Of a stretch of DNA of 35,982 nucleotides, positions 7,639 to 16,175 are shown in pieces. The notes beneath the pieces are model-generated. The model had not been told where the DNA came from. It saw nothing but the letters and a program-made list of their open reading frames with translations, and searched no databases. Numbering within the stretch: the first letter of the stretch is position 1; every line of letters starts with the position of its first letter. A program made the translations under genes and the position numbers. The stretch comes from Nonomuraea aridisoli (GTDB taxonomy: Bacteria; Actinomycetota; Actinomycetes; Streptosporangiales; Streptosporangiaceae): the NCBI RefSeq assembly GCF_003236395.1, contig NZ_POUD01000070.1, positions 1 to 35,982 on the forward strand, in the 5' to 3' direction.

Positions 7639-8513
7639 GGGGTGCCGAGCTGGACGCGGTGACCACCGTCGCGGGCAACGTCCCGCTGCCGCAGGCCACC
7701 CGCAATGCGCTGCTCACCCTGGAAGTCGCCGGGATGGACGGCGTGCCGGTGTTCGAGGGCTGCGACCGCCCGATGGTGCGCCCGTTGTCCACCGCGCAGC
7801 CGGTGCATGGTGACGACGGGATGGGCGATCTCGGCCTGCCCGGGCCCGCCCGCCGTCCCCATGCCGGGCACGCCGTCGACGTGCTGCTCGACCGGGCCCG
7901 CGCGCGGCCCGGCGAGTACACGCTGGTCACCCTCGGGCCGCTGACCAATCTGGCCGCCGCGCTGCTGCGCGACCGCGACCTGCTGGGCCGCTACCGGCAG
8001 GTGTACTGCATGGCCGGCGCGCCCGACGCGGCCGGCAACATCAGCGCGACGGCGGAGTTCAACGTCTGGGCGGACCCCGAGGCCGCGCAGGTCGTCCTCG
8101 CGGCGGCCGATCCCGGCCGGGTCACCTGGATCGGCTGGGACGTCTCGCGGCGCGACGCGGTGATGACGCCGGCCGACCAGGAACGGCTGCTCGCCCTGGA
8201 CTCCCCGCTGGCCGATTTCACTCACCGGATCAACCGCAAGGTGACCGAGTGGGCCGCCCGGGTGACCGGGCTCTCCGGTTACGACCTGCCCGACCCGGTG
8301 GCCATGGCGGTGGCGCTGCGCCCCGGCCTGGTGGCCGAGCGGGAGACGGCGCACGTGCGGATCGCGCTCGGGGACGAGGCCCGGGGCCAGACCATGGTGG
8401 ATCGGCGGCTGACCGGCCCGCCGCCCAACGTCAGCCTCGTCCGCCGCGTCCACGAGAAGGGTTTCAAGGAACTGTTGTTCGGCCTGCTGGCGCCGGAGGA
8501 GGCACGCGCATGA
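7569..8513 (+). CDS. Nucleoside hydrolase (IunH/RihA-like)
   Basis: A 314-aa inosine-uridine-preferring nucleoside hydrolase family protein. The N-terminal Ca2+/ribose-binding signature DTDTASDDAVAL (residues 5-16) carries the catalytic Asp cluster. CMAGAPDAAGNISATAEFN and the following WADPEAAQVVL form the middle of the active site, and PDPVAMAVALRP carries the C-terminal Asp. It should cleave the N-glycosidic bond of nucleosides to give base plus ribose. Its stop overlaps the adenosine deaminase start (ATGA), giving a coupled two-gene purine salvage operon under the divergent LacI repressor. Confidence 0.95.
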   Translation: MKLIVDTDTASDDAVALLLAARDGGAELDAVTTVAGNVPLPQATRNALLTLEVAGMDGVPVFEGCDRPMVRPLSTAQPVHGDDGMGDLGLPGPARRPHAGHAVDVLLDRARARPGEYTLVTLGPLTNLAAALLRDRDLLGRYRQVYCMAGAPDAAGNISATAEFNVWADPEAAQVVLAAADPGRVTWIGWDVSRRDAVMTPADQERLLALDSPLADFTHRINRKVTEWAARVTGLSGYDLPDPVAMAVALRPGLVAERETAHVRIALGDEARGQTMVDRRLTGPPPNVSLVRRVHEKGFKELLFGLLAPEEARA

Positions 8514-9496
8514 TCGGCCGCTACGAACTGCACTGCCATCTCGACGGTTCGGTACGGCCCGCCACGGTCGCCGAGCTGGCCGGGCAGCAGGGCATCACGC
8601 TGGGCGGGCCGGTCGAGTCGCTGGTGGTGGCCCCGCGCGAGTGCGGCGACCTGATGACCTATCTCACCTACCTCGACCCGGTCCTGCGGGTGCTGCAGAC
8701 CCCCGAGGCGCTGCGCCGGGCGGCGCTGGAGCTGGTGCACGACTGGCACGCCGACGGCGTCGTGTACGGCGAGGCCAGGTTCGCGCCGCAGCTGCACGGC
8801 AAGCGGGGGATGACCCTCGACGAGGCGGTCGAGGCGGTGGCCGACGGCCTGGCGGCCGGATCCGAGCAGACGGGCGTCCGCTGCGCGCTCCTCCTGTGCT
8901 GCCTGCGCCAGCAGCCGCCGGAGACCAGTGAGCAGGTCGTGGCCGCCGCGCTGCGCCACCGGGGATCGGTCGTCGGCGTGGACCTGGCCGGCGACGAAAG
9001 CCGCCCCGGCGCGCCGCACCTGCCGGCCTTCGCCGCCGCGCACGCCGCCGGGCTCGCCGTCACCGTGCACGCGGGCGAGGCGGCCGGGCCGGAGAGCGTG
9101 TGGGAGGCGCTCGACGTGCTCGGCGCCGCGCGCATCGGCCACGGGGTGCGGTCGGCAGACGATCCCGCCCTGCTCGACCGGCTCAGGCGTGACCGCGTCG
9201 CCCTGGAGATGTGCCCGACCAGCAACCTGCAGACCGGGGCGGTACGCGAGGCCGCCGCCCATCCCGCCGGCCGCCTGCTGGCCGAGGGGCTGGCCGTCAC
9301 CGTCTCCACCGACGCCCGCACCACCTCCGACACCACAATCGCCCGCGAGTTCCAGCGGATTGGGGAGTGGTACGGCTGGACCGGCGACCACGAGGCGCGG
9401 TGCCAGGAGCACGCGCGCGCCGCCGCGTTCGGCGACGTGCCCGGCCCCGACGGGACAACGAGCCTTGGGGTGGCGGTTGGGCCGGCATCGCCCTGA
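8510..9496 (+). CDS. add: Adenosine deaminase
   Basis: A 328-aa adenosine/AMP-deaminase-family amidohydrolase. Zinc and catalytic residues are in place: H8-C-H10 in ELHCHLDGS, HAGE at 187-190, the GHG motif with H211, and STDAR with Asp268 followed by TSDT. It deaminates adenosine to inosine, which the upstream nucleoside hydrolase can split, so the operon feeds purine bases and ribose into salvage. The ATG at 8510 overlaps the preceding stop and has GGAGGAGG 7 bp upstream. The last ~15 residues (GTTSLGVAVGPASP) are unlike the family and coincide with one copy of a 19-bp direct repeat, so the original C-terminus may have been replaced. Confidence 0.94.
   Translation: MIGRYELHCHLDGSVRPATVAELAGQQGITLGGPVESLVVAPRECGDLMTYLTYLDPVLRVLQTPEALRRAALELVHDWHADGVVYGEARFAPQLHGKRGMTLDEAVEAVADGLAAGSEQTGVRCALLLCCLRQQPPETSEQVVAAALRHRGSVVGVDLAGDESRPGAPHLPAFAAAHAAGLAVTVHAGEAAGPESVWEALDVLGAARIGHGVRSADDPALLDRLRRDRVALEMCPTSNLQTGAVREAAAHPAGRLLAEGLAVTVSTDARTTSDTTIAREFQRIGEWYGWTGDHEARCQEHARAAAFGDVPGPDGTTSLGVAVGPASP
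9454..9472 (+). repeat. 19-bp direct repeat, copy 1
   Basis: GACAACGAGCCTTGGGGTG, within the last codons of the adenosine deaminase gene. It matches 17 of 19 bases of the copy at 9587-9605. Confidence 0.6.
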
Positions 9497-9586
9497 CCCC
9501 CTCGCCGGACGCCTACGGCCCCATGAATGGCCGATCGGGCCGGCTGTGCGCTCCCAGCGCGCACACGGCTCCACCCGATGCGCCGT

Positions 9587-9605
9587 GACAACGAACCTTG
9601 GAGTG
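9587..9605 (+). repeat. 19-bp direct repeat, copy 2
   Basis: GACAACGAACCTTGGAGTG, 133 bp after copy 1 and just before the DUF2000 start. Two such copies flanking a gene end suggest a past small duplication or insertion. Confidence 0.6.
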
Positions 9606-9614
9606 CACATCCTC

Positions 9615-10619
9615 ATGGCGTCGCTCACGAAACTGGTCCTCGTCATCAGCGCCGATCTGCCGGCCGCATGGGCCGTGAACGCCGCGGCCGTGCTTGGGCT
9701 CAGCATAGGCGGACGGCTGCCGCCCGCGCCCCCGACGCCTGACGCCATGGACGTCCCAGGTGACCTGGCCCTCGGCCCGAACCCGCACCAGGTGTCCGTC
9801 CTGCGCGCCACACCAGAGCAGCTACGCAAGCTGTACGCCACGGCGCGCGCCGGAGACGAGCTGATCACTGTAGGTCTCGACCAGGTCGCTCGGCAGGCCC
9901 GCGACCGCGACGGCCACTTCGCCGCGCCGGCCGCGACCTCGGGCGAGCAGATCGACCATGTCGCCGTCGCGGTGTTCGGTCCACGTGATCATGTCACGGC
10001 AGTAACCGAAGACCTTCCTCACCACTCGCAGGACGCGAAGCCGCACGATCAGGGCCCGCCTTTCCCCGACGCGGACGGTCGGCGGAGGCGAGCCGAGATG
10101 TTCCCCGCGGCCGATGACCGCCGGTTCGACACGCCTGCCACGGGCGACGAGCGGCGCATGCTCACGGACTTCCTGCGAGCGCAACGTTCGACCCTGGAGG
10201 CGAAATGCTCCGGCCTGGACACGGAACTGTCCCGCCGGTCGGTCGAGCCCTCCACCCTCTCACTGCTGGGGCTGGTCCGCCACCTGGCCGATGTGGAACG
10301 GCGCTGGTTCCGGTGCGTCCTGGCGGGCCATGACGAACCGCTTCTCTTCTCTTCGGCCACGCAGCCCGATGGGGACTTCGACGGCGCGGTGCCCGATCGG
10401 CGGGTCGTCGCGGAGGCATGGGAGGCATGGCGCAGCGAGGTGGCGTTCGCCGACGCGTTCACGGCCGACGCACCCGACCTGAACCTGGAAGGCCACGACG
10501 AGTGGCGTGGACGAGTGTCGCTGCGCTGGGTGCTCATCCACATGATCGAGGAGTACGCCCGGCACAACGGCCATGCCGACCTGCTCCGTGAACGCATCGA
10601 CGGAGCGATCGGGCTGTGA
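9615..10619 (+). CDS. DUF2000 domain joined in frame to a DUF664/DinB domain
   Basis: One uninterrupted frame of 334 codons contains two protein families that are normally separate. Residues ~1-135 look like DUF2000 (KLVLVISADLPAAWAVNAAA at the start, VAVFGPRDHVTAVTEDLP at the end). After a ~25-residue polar linker, residues ~162-334 are a DinB-like DUF664 protein (GDERRMLTDFLRAQRSTLEA, LSLLGLVRHLADVERRW, WVLIHMIEEYARHNGHADLL with its metal-type His). There is also a good separate start for the second part: ATG 10098, with GGAGG 9 bp upstream, giving 173 aa. So this is either a true fusion or two genes whose intervening stop was lost. Neither half has a known substrate; DUF664 proteins belong to the mycothiol/bacillithiol-transferase-like DinB fold. 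Confidence 0.75.
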   Translation: MASLTKLVLVISADLPAAWAVNAAAVLGLSIGGRLPPAPPTPDAMDVPGDLALGPNPHQVSVLRATPEQLRKLYATARAGDELITVGLDQVARQARDRDGHFAAPAATSGEQIDHVAVAVFGPRDHVTAVTEDLPHHSQDAKPHDQGPPFPDADGRRRRAEMFPAADDRRFDTPATGDERRMLTDFLRAQRSTLEAKCSGLDTELSRRSVEPSTLSLLGLVRHLADVERRWFRCVLAGHDEPLLFSSATQPDGDFDGAVPDRRVVAEAWEAWRSEVAFADAFTADAPDLNLEGHDEWRGRVSLRWVLIHMIEEYARHNGHADLLRERIDGAIGL

Positions 10620-10673
10620 GGACGGCATGCGGCCGTCACCCCAGCGATCGATTCATCCACGGAGGACTAGCGA

Positions 10674-11072
10674 TGTTGCGTGCCGTGTTCGTCCGGACGT
10701 TGAAGGCGGGCGTCACCTATCAGGGACGCCTGGGTTCCCGAGGACATGGACGGGAGCTATCCCGCGAATGCCCGCATCGCGCGCCACGTCGCCGATGACC
10801 GGCAGGTGATCACGATCCTGGAGCTGGACATGTCCCTGGCGGAGTTCGAGGACAGGCGCGCAGCGCTGACCCGCCCGGACGCGTTGCAGCGGCTCTCATC
10901 GCACCCTGCCTGCCGCCAGCGTTGGAAGCTGGCTCGTGCTGCCATGTCCATCCAGCGGGAGTTCTTCTCCCACCCCGTGATGAGCCTGCTGCACCAATAC
11001 CTGGAATCAGCTTTTCCATCGACTGCGCAAAGCTCGGATCTGACTGAGGAGCAAAATCAAGCGCCTGTGTAG
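10674..11072 (+). pseudogene. Frameshifted conserved hypothetical gene
   Basis: A start with a GGAGG-type site (10664-10668) opens MLRAVFVRTLKAGVTYQG. Protein-like text continues in a second frame from about 10725 (DAWVPEDMDGSYPANARI, then HVADDRQVITILELDMSLAE and RRAALTRPDALQRL). Read together the two frames give a small conserved actinobacterial protein of unknown function, so a frameshift/short deletion lies near 10715-10725. After RPDALQRLSS the remaining ~45 residues (to 11072) look unrelated, suggesting the 3' end was replaced by the adjoining mobile-element debris. Confidence 0.55.
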
Positions 11073-11149
11073 CGCCTGCGAAGTCCATGCACTAACTGCG
11101 GTGATCTGAACATAGGTGCCAGCACCCGGCTGCAGCCACATTCCGGGCT

Positions 11150-12070
11150 GCAGCCGGCCAGCGCGCTGCTCGGGTACATCTCGCACTGGGAGACGCACAT
11201 CCGCGAGGTACTCGAGCACGTGCGGATGGACCGGTTGTTCGTGCCGACCGTCGAGGCGGTATTCACGCGGATCGACGAGAAGAACGCCGCCCTGGCCGCG
11301 CGGGAGTCGGACGATCCGCAGGTGCGGGCCAGCGTGCGAGGGAAGCGGCCCACGGGGCCGGTGACGAAGCAGCGGACCAGGGCGACGATCCGTACCGTGC
11401 TGGCCGACGCCGAGCGGGAGCACCTGGTGTCGTTCAACGCCGCGGCGCTGCTGAAGCTGGACGGCGGAGCGAAGGCGAAGGGTGTGGTGTGGACGAAGGC
11501 GCGCATTGAGGCCTTCCACGTGGCGTACGGGAAGCGGTTGGCCGCGGAGCACGAGCAGAGTTGGCCGATGGAGCGGTTCAAGGTGTGGCCGGCCACGCCG
11601 AGGCCGTCGCCGGTAATGGTGTGGACGCCGGCCCAGTTGGGCGCATTCCTGGACCATGCTGCAGGGGATCGGCTATACGCCTTGTACCACCTGATCGCGT
11701 TCCGTGGGTTGCGCCGTGGTGAGGCGTGCGGCGCCAGGTGGGTGGACGTCGACTTGGACGAGGGTCTGCTGGCCACGGCGACACAGCTGGCCAACGTGGG
11801 CCGTCAGGTCAAGGAGGGGGCGCCGAAGACGGCTGCGTTCGGATGCGGTGGTGGCGCTCGGTCAGGGCACGGTGAGCATGCTGCATGCGCACCGCAAGCG
11901 GCAGTTGGAGGAAGGGTTGGCGTGGGGGAGTACCTGGGTGGCCTCGGGCCGGGTGTTCACGCGGGAGGGAGGGCTCCGAGCTGACCCCTGACTGGGTGTC
12001 GGAGCATTTCGAGCGGCTTGTCTTCGCGGCCGGTCTGCCGCCGATTCGTCTGCATGATCTCCGGCATGGC
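11150..12070 (+). pseudogene. Tyrosine recombinase (integrase), degenerate
   Basis: Spread over three frames. The core-binding domain starts around 11150 (LGYISHWETHIREVLEHVRM, then DRLFVPTVEAVFTRI) and continues through TKQRTRATIRTVLADAERE. The catalytic domain begins with WTPAQLGAFLDHAAGDRLYA and has the Arg-I box FRGLRRGEACGARW near 11705. Frameshifts occur near 11830 (QVKEGAPKTAA to SDAVVALGQGTVSMLHAHRK) and near 11970 (VFTREGG to SELTPDWVSEHFERL). The H-x-x-R box is seen as LHDLRHGAA at ~12050-12075, but the final catalytic Tyr region is absent because transposase sequence follows in frame. It is dead. It lies at the left side of the island that abuts the tRNA at 15868. Confidence 0.85.
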
Positions 12071-12990
12071 GCGGCGCGGGCGTATCTGGTCGGGCTTTTG
12101 GCGCCGGTGGAGCGGAAGAACGGCTGGCAGCTGGCCGAGGCCGCGGGTGATGCGCAGCCTCACCGGATGCAGCGGCTGCTGAACAACGTGCGCTGGGACC
12201 CGCGGGAAGTTCGCGTGGACCTGCGGGATTACGTGGTCGAGCAACTGGGCGATCCGAGCGGCGTGCTGATCGTGGACGAGACCGGATTCCTCAAGAAGGG
12301 CACCCGCTCGGCCGGGGTGCAGCGGCAGTAATCGGGCACGGCCGGGCGGGTGGAAAACTGCCAGCTCGGGGTGTTTCTCGCCTACGCCACCCCAAGCGGG
12401 CGCGCGTTACTGGATGCCGAGTTGTACCTGCCGAAGTCCTGGAGCGGCGACCGGGCCCGGTGCGCGCAGGCCGGCATCCCGGACAGCGTGCCGTTCGCCA
12501 CCAAGCCGGCGCTGGCGGCCGCGATGCTGGAGCGGGCCCTGGATGGTGGAGTGCCCGCTTCCTGGGTGAGCGCGGACGAGGCGCATGGCCAGGACCACAA
12601 GTTCCGCCTTTTCCTGGAGAAACGCAAGGTCGGATACGTCGTGGCCGTGCCCAAGAGCCAGTCGCTCGGCAGCAGCATCGGTTACGGCAACACCGGCTCG
12701 CGCGCCGACGCAGTGACCGCCGATGCCCCCGCGCAAGCATGGAAACGCCTGTCAGCGGGTGACGGGGCCAAGGGGCCGAGGGTTTACGACTGGGCGATGG
12801 CGACCCTGCCACCCCACGCCGGCGATGAGCTCGGCCAACCCGGCGGATTCCAGCGCTGGCTCCTGGCCCGCCGCAGCCTCACCCCGAACGATCAAGGCGA
12901 GCTGGAACTGGCTCGCCGACATCCTCGAGGCCTTCCTCAAGCTTGCCTGCGCGCTCATCTGCTGGCGGCGCCTCTCTTCATTGCGTTAGG
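12071..12990 (+). pseudogene. IS701-type transposase remnant with nonsense codon and deletion
   Basis: Joined in frame to the integrase remnant. Transposase text runs from RAYLVGLLAPVERKNGWQLA through VLIVDETGFLKKGTRSAGVQ, where the first catalytic Asp lies in IVDETG, into GTAGRVENCQLGVFLAYATP and the WVSADEAHGQDHKFRLFL segment (second Asp region), up to WLLARRSLTPN at ~12890. A TAA at 12329-12331 interrupts it; the expected codon is TAC (RQYSGTAGR), a single-base nonsense change. The first ~50 residues are missing, and the C-terminal third with the catalytic Glu is deleted. The last ~95 bp (NWLADILEAFLKLACALICW, another frame, stop at 12987-12989) look like the tail of an IS5-type transposase. 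No terminal inverted repeats were found. Confidence 0.85.
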
Positions 12991-13004
12991 CGCTCTTAGC
13001 GAGA

Positions 13005-13577
13005 TCAGGCGTCCCGGGGAACGCGATACAGGACCCGCGACTCCGCGAACCATTCCCGGTCAAGGAACCGGCCTGTGATCCGCCCCGCCAGGATCAGACA
13101 GCTCTCCACCGTCGCTCGAAACCCAAAGCTCCAGCCCACATCCAGATCATGCGTATATTCCTGGAACTCTTCGATCACCCCCAGAGAACCTATGAGCTCT
13201 CCATCGTAATAATAGAGCATGCCCTCATTGGGAAGCTTATACACCTCGTCCATGTGCATGTGGGTAAAAATGCGCCTTCTTCCTGCACTCATTTCCGGTT
13301 CAATCGAAAGCCACCCATGTATCGCCACTGCGACGGACCAGCCCGGAGAATGTGTCCCGATCCATATCATGGTGTCGTCTTGGGTGTCGTTTACGGCTTC
13401 GTTGAATGCCGTATCCAGATTGCAAGAGATGCCCTGATACGCGTCCAAGTGGAAGCGTTGCACGATCTCTTCTATGTCCTCGGTGTCGATCCAGGTCGTA
13501 TCCAAGCGACCGCTCAAGTTATGCTCGCTCAAGAGATCCCACTGACTCTCCATCGGCATGGGTAGTGACACGTCCAT
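13005..13577 (-). CDS. DUF6461-like protein, candidate immunity protein of the adjacent nuclease
   Basis: A 190-aa soluble protein without signal peptide or membrane segment. The start ATG 13577 is 7 bp after AAGGAG; the open frame extends further but into the hairpin. The layout resembles DUF6461: WIGTHSPGWSVAVAIHGWLS, a histidine-rich turn (IFTHMHMDEVYK), MLYYYDGELIGS, and a C-terminal ILAGRITGRFLDREW followed by a VLYRVP strand. Base composition is clearly lower in GC than most of the window, a sign of transfer. It lies 113 bp downstream of, and on the same strand as, the broken NucA/NucB nuclease gene, where an immunity gene would be expected. The protective role is inference from position, size and solubility; the family has no established function that I know of. 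Confidence 0.8.
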   Translation of the reverse strand: MDVSLPMPMESQWDLLSEHNLSGRLDTTWIDTEDIEEIVQRFHLDAYQGISCNLDTAFNEAVNDTQDDTMIWIGTHSPGWSVAVAIHGWLSIEPEMSAGRRRIFTHMHMDEVYKLPNEGMLYYYDGELIGSLGVIEEFQEYTHDLDVGWSFGFRATVESCLILAGRITGRFLDREWFAESRVLYRVPRDA

Positions 13578-13610
13578 CGATGTGCTCCTTCGGTCGAAGA
13601 TTGAAGGCAT

Positions 13611-13643
13611 GAAGTGAGGCGATTCCAGGAATCGCCTCACTTC
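13611..13643 (-). terminator. Perfect long hairpin between nuclease and DUF6461 genes
   Basis: GAAGTGAGGCGATTCC (13611-13626), a single central base, then its exact complement (13628-13643): 16-bp arms with no mismatch. It lies 47 bp past the nuclease stop and 34 bp before the DUF6461 ATG, without a U-tract. It could terminate nuclease transcription or attenuate read-through into the downstream gene. Confidence 0.65.
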
Positions 13644-13689
13644 GAGGTGCCGAGACCAGGCCATCGCAGCCGGTTCTCGGCTTCGCTTC

Positions 13690-15864
13690 CTAGCTCACGA
13701 TCTTGACCCAGAACTGACTGTCGGGTACGACACGGTAATCGGCGTAGACTCGGTAAGGGCGTTGCCGTGCGCTTCATTCTGTGCGTAGCTGACTGCCTGG
13801 ATGGAGTAGTTCCCATCCTGCATGCCGGCCCCTTGCTTGGTCGATGCGAACGGATATTCGTCGCATGCCACATCCTTCTTGTTCGGCACCCCGTTCACGA
13901 TCTTGTCCGGGGGCTGATACATCTCCTCGAAGTAATACTTGCAGTAGTTGACCGCGAAGAGGTCCCACGGCTTCGGATTGTCTACATCCGGCCAGCGGCG
14001 CGGGGTAGAAGTCCCCTTTTCGGTAGTGAACTGCAGGCCTTCGAACTGAGCCCGGTTAGCGGCCGCCTTCGCCGTGTTCACCTTGATGAGCGCCGCGCTG
14101 CTCACGTTTGCCCAGTTTCCGTAGATCGCCTTGTTCACAGGAGTCACGATGGAGGTCTTCGCAGGCGGATACTCCGGGTGAGTCCAGTCGTGGCCGGGCC
14201 GCTTCGGCGGGGCAGGGTGCCCGTGGTTCGATGCGACTGGGAACAGGTCGGGTACGGGAAGTATCAACGACAGCTGTCCCTGGGAAAACTCCTTCCCGCT
14301 CGCGTTACCAAGCATGGTGTGCATGACCCAGGTGGCGCGGAAACGAAATGCATCGTCGTCCTCGACCTCGACCGGCTGTCCGTTCTTCTTCTTCGCCTGC
14401 TTGAGCAAGGAGCGCTTCGCCGACCTCACCATCCCGCCCGTGAACGGATTCTCGGCGAATTCCAGGATGTAGATGTAGGACGACCAGCAGTAGTTGTAGG
14501 TGGATTCATGGATCCGGGACTGGCCGAACGCGTACTCGCCCTTCATCCACGTCACGTAAGAGTCAGCCGTGTCCCCGTCGTAGTTGTCGTCGAGGGCCTG
14601 GCAGTCATCCAACTCGACGCGCTTGTAGAAGCTGCCATCGGTTGCGGCAGGCGAGGCGTTGGTCCGCGCGGAGGGCGCGGGGCCGGTCTGCGGGGATGGG
14701 AGTTCGGCAGTCCGGGATGCTTGGAACTGATTGAACAGGTCGGCGATTCCTGCAGCCGTCAGTGGTCGCTGATAGATCCCCACTTCATCGATGCCTCCGG
14801 TCATCACCGCACCGATCCGCAGCGGAGCCGTCGGGGCGTCCCATGCGGGGACGGACAACTGTGCGGTGCCCACCTGGGCGCGCTCAGGTACAAGGTGGCC
14901 GTCCGGGTGGCCGCGTCGTACGTTGCCGCCAGGTGGAACCACTCATCAACGGGCGGTTTGATCCCTGAACGGACACCTTCCGCCGGCGCATTCGCGGCGT
15001 CGGCCTTGGTGAAGGTGAACACCAGACCATGCTCGGGAGTGTTACCGAGACGGAAGGGCGCCTGGTGAGTGCCTCTCTGCTCGATGATGCTGTAGTCGCC
15101 ATTCGCATCGCTCCAGCGCAGCCAGGCCGCGGCGGTGAAGCTCTGGTCGGCACGGATCACTGGTGCGGTGGTCTGGGCCAGGGGCTTCTCACCAGGCTGG
15201 ATGACGTCGACGGTGACCTGCTGCCAGTCCGACCAGGCTGAGGATGTGTCACCGGCGACCGCGCGCAGGCGCCAGCGCACCTTCCACCCGTCGACGAGCT
15301 TGCCTGCCGGGACGGCGATGCTCGCCTGGGTACCGGAGGCGACGTTGTCCGCAGTGCCGGTCCAGATCTGGCCGCTGCCCTGCCCGGTCGCGGCCGGGTC
15401 ATGCTCGATCTCCGCCTCAGCCCGCAGCGGTTGGCCGGCTGGGTCGATGACCTGGGCCAGCAGCGCTGGGGTGCGAGTGGGGGTGAAAGTGATGCCGTCC
15501 GCCTGCTCGGCCGGGCTGACCTGGAGCGCGCCCACAGCCGGTTCGGAGACGGGGTCCGGCACGTAGACGGTCAGGTTCTGCCAGTCCGACCACGACGAGC
15601 CGACCGTGGTGGCAGTGTTGATTGCCCGGACCCGCCAGCGGACTTTCCATCCGTCCGTCAGCATTCCGCCGGGGACGGTGACGCTCGCCTGGGTGCCGGA
15701 GACGACGGTGTCCACGGCGCCTGCCCAGATTGGGCCCGGTGCCCTGACCTGTCGCTGCCGGGTCGTGCTCGATCTCATACTCGGCGCGCACCGGCTGGGC
15801 GGCCGGATCGGTGACGGTGGTGTGCAGCGTCGGGGTCAGATCTGGGTAAAGCCGCAGGTCGGTG
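13690..15864 (-). pseudogene. Secreted-type LamG / NucA-NucB nuclease (toxin-like), 5'-truncated and frameshifted
   Basis: Reading three frames in turn gives one modular protein. It has two ~95-residue Fn3-like repeats (EAEIEHDPAATGQGSGQIW and KLVDGWKVRWRLRAVAG in the second; nearly the same in the first), then a LamG/concanavalin domain (QSFTAAAWLRWSDANGDYSI, DEWFHLAATYDAATRTATLY), a linker, and a C-terminal NucA/NucB nuclease domain with CDEYPFAST (~13842-13865), NEAHGNALTE, and, in another frame, YADYRVVPDSQFWVKIVS to the stop at 13690-13692. Frameshifts lie near 15745, near 14888, and at ~13750 where GAGTTC has apparently become GAGTC. The 5' end, including any signal peptide, is missing: the text begins (HTDLRLYPDL) within a few bases of the tRNA 3' end. 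NucA/NucB domains are DNases, and this architecture is that of exported toxins. Confidence 0.8.
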
Positions 15865-15941
15865 TGGTAGGGCGGGTGGGACTTGAACCCACGACCCACG
15901 GATTATGAGTCCGATGCTCTAACCGGCTGAGCTACCGCCCC
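15865..15941 (-). tRNA. tRNA with CAU anticodon, probably elongator tRNA-Met
   Basis: On the minus strand: acceptor GGGGCGG paired with CCGCCCT, D-arm GCTC-AGCCGGTTA-GAGC, anticodon arm TCGGA-CTCATAA-TCCGT with anticodon CAT, T-arm GTGGG-TTCAAGT-CCCAC, discriminator A and encoded CCA (15867-15865). The first acceptor pair is G-U. The overall sequence resembles actinobacterial elongator tRNA-Met; a lysidine-modified tRNA-Ile(CAU) cannot be excluded from sequence alone. The 5'-truncated nuclease gene starts immediately beyond its 3' end. Confidence 0.95.
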
Positions 15942-16175
15942 TGGATTCAGTTGTGTGGCGTGCGGTGGGGCGACGTGAGGATCATGCTGAGGCCCCGCGC
16001 ATGCTAAGGCTAGAGCATCGGATCCGGTCGTGGTGCCCGGCCGAACGGGAGACGGGTCTCCGCCGACATCATTCCATGCCGGACCCCGTACGGGGAGTGC
16101 GGCTTGATCACAGTCGTGCACTGGTGCGGGCCGGTCGGCATGTGACACGTAGGGGCGGCGGGGTAGGGGGAGCGC

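Noticed and set aside
12335..12352. GGGCGGGTGG-like match to the tRNA 3' end, considered as an attachment-site repeat
   Set aside because: Only about 10 G-rich bases match and they lie in conserved transposase coding sequence, so chance is sufficient.
13767..15068. 433-codon plus-strand open frame
   Set aside because: Opposite strand of the NucA/NucB-LamG pseudogene; no motifs, and the minus-strand domains explain the sequence.
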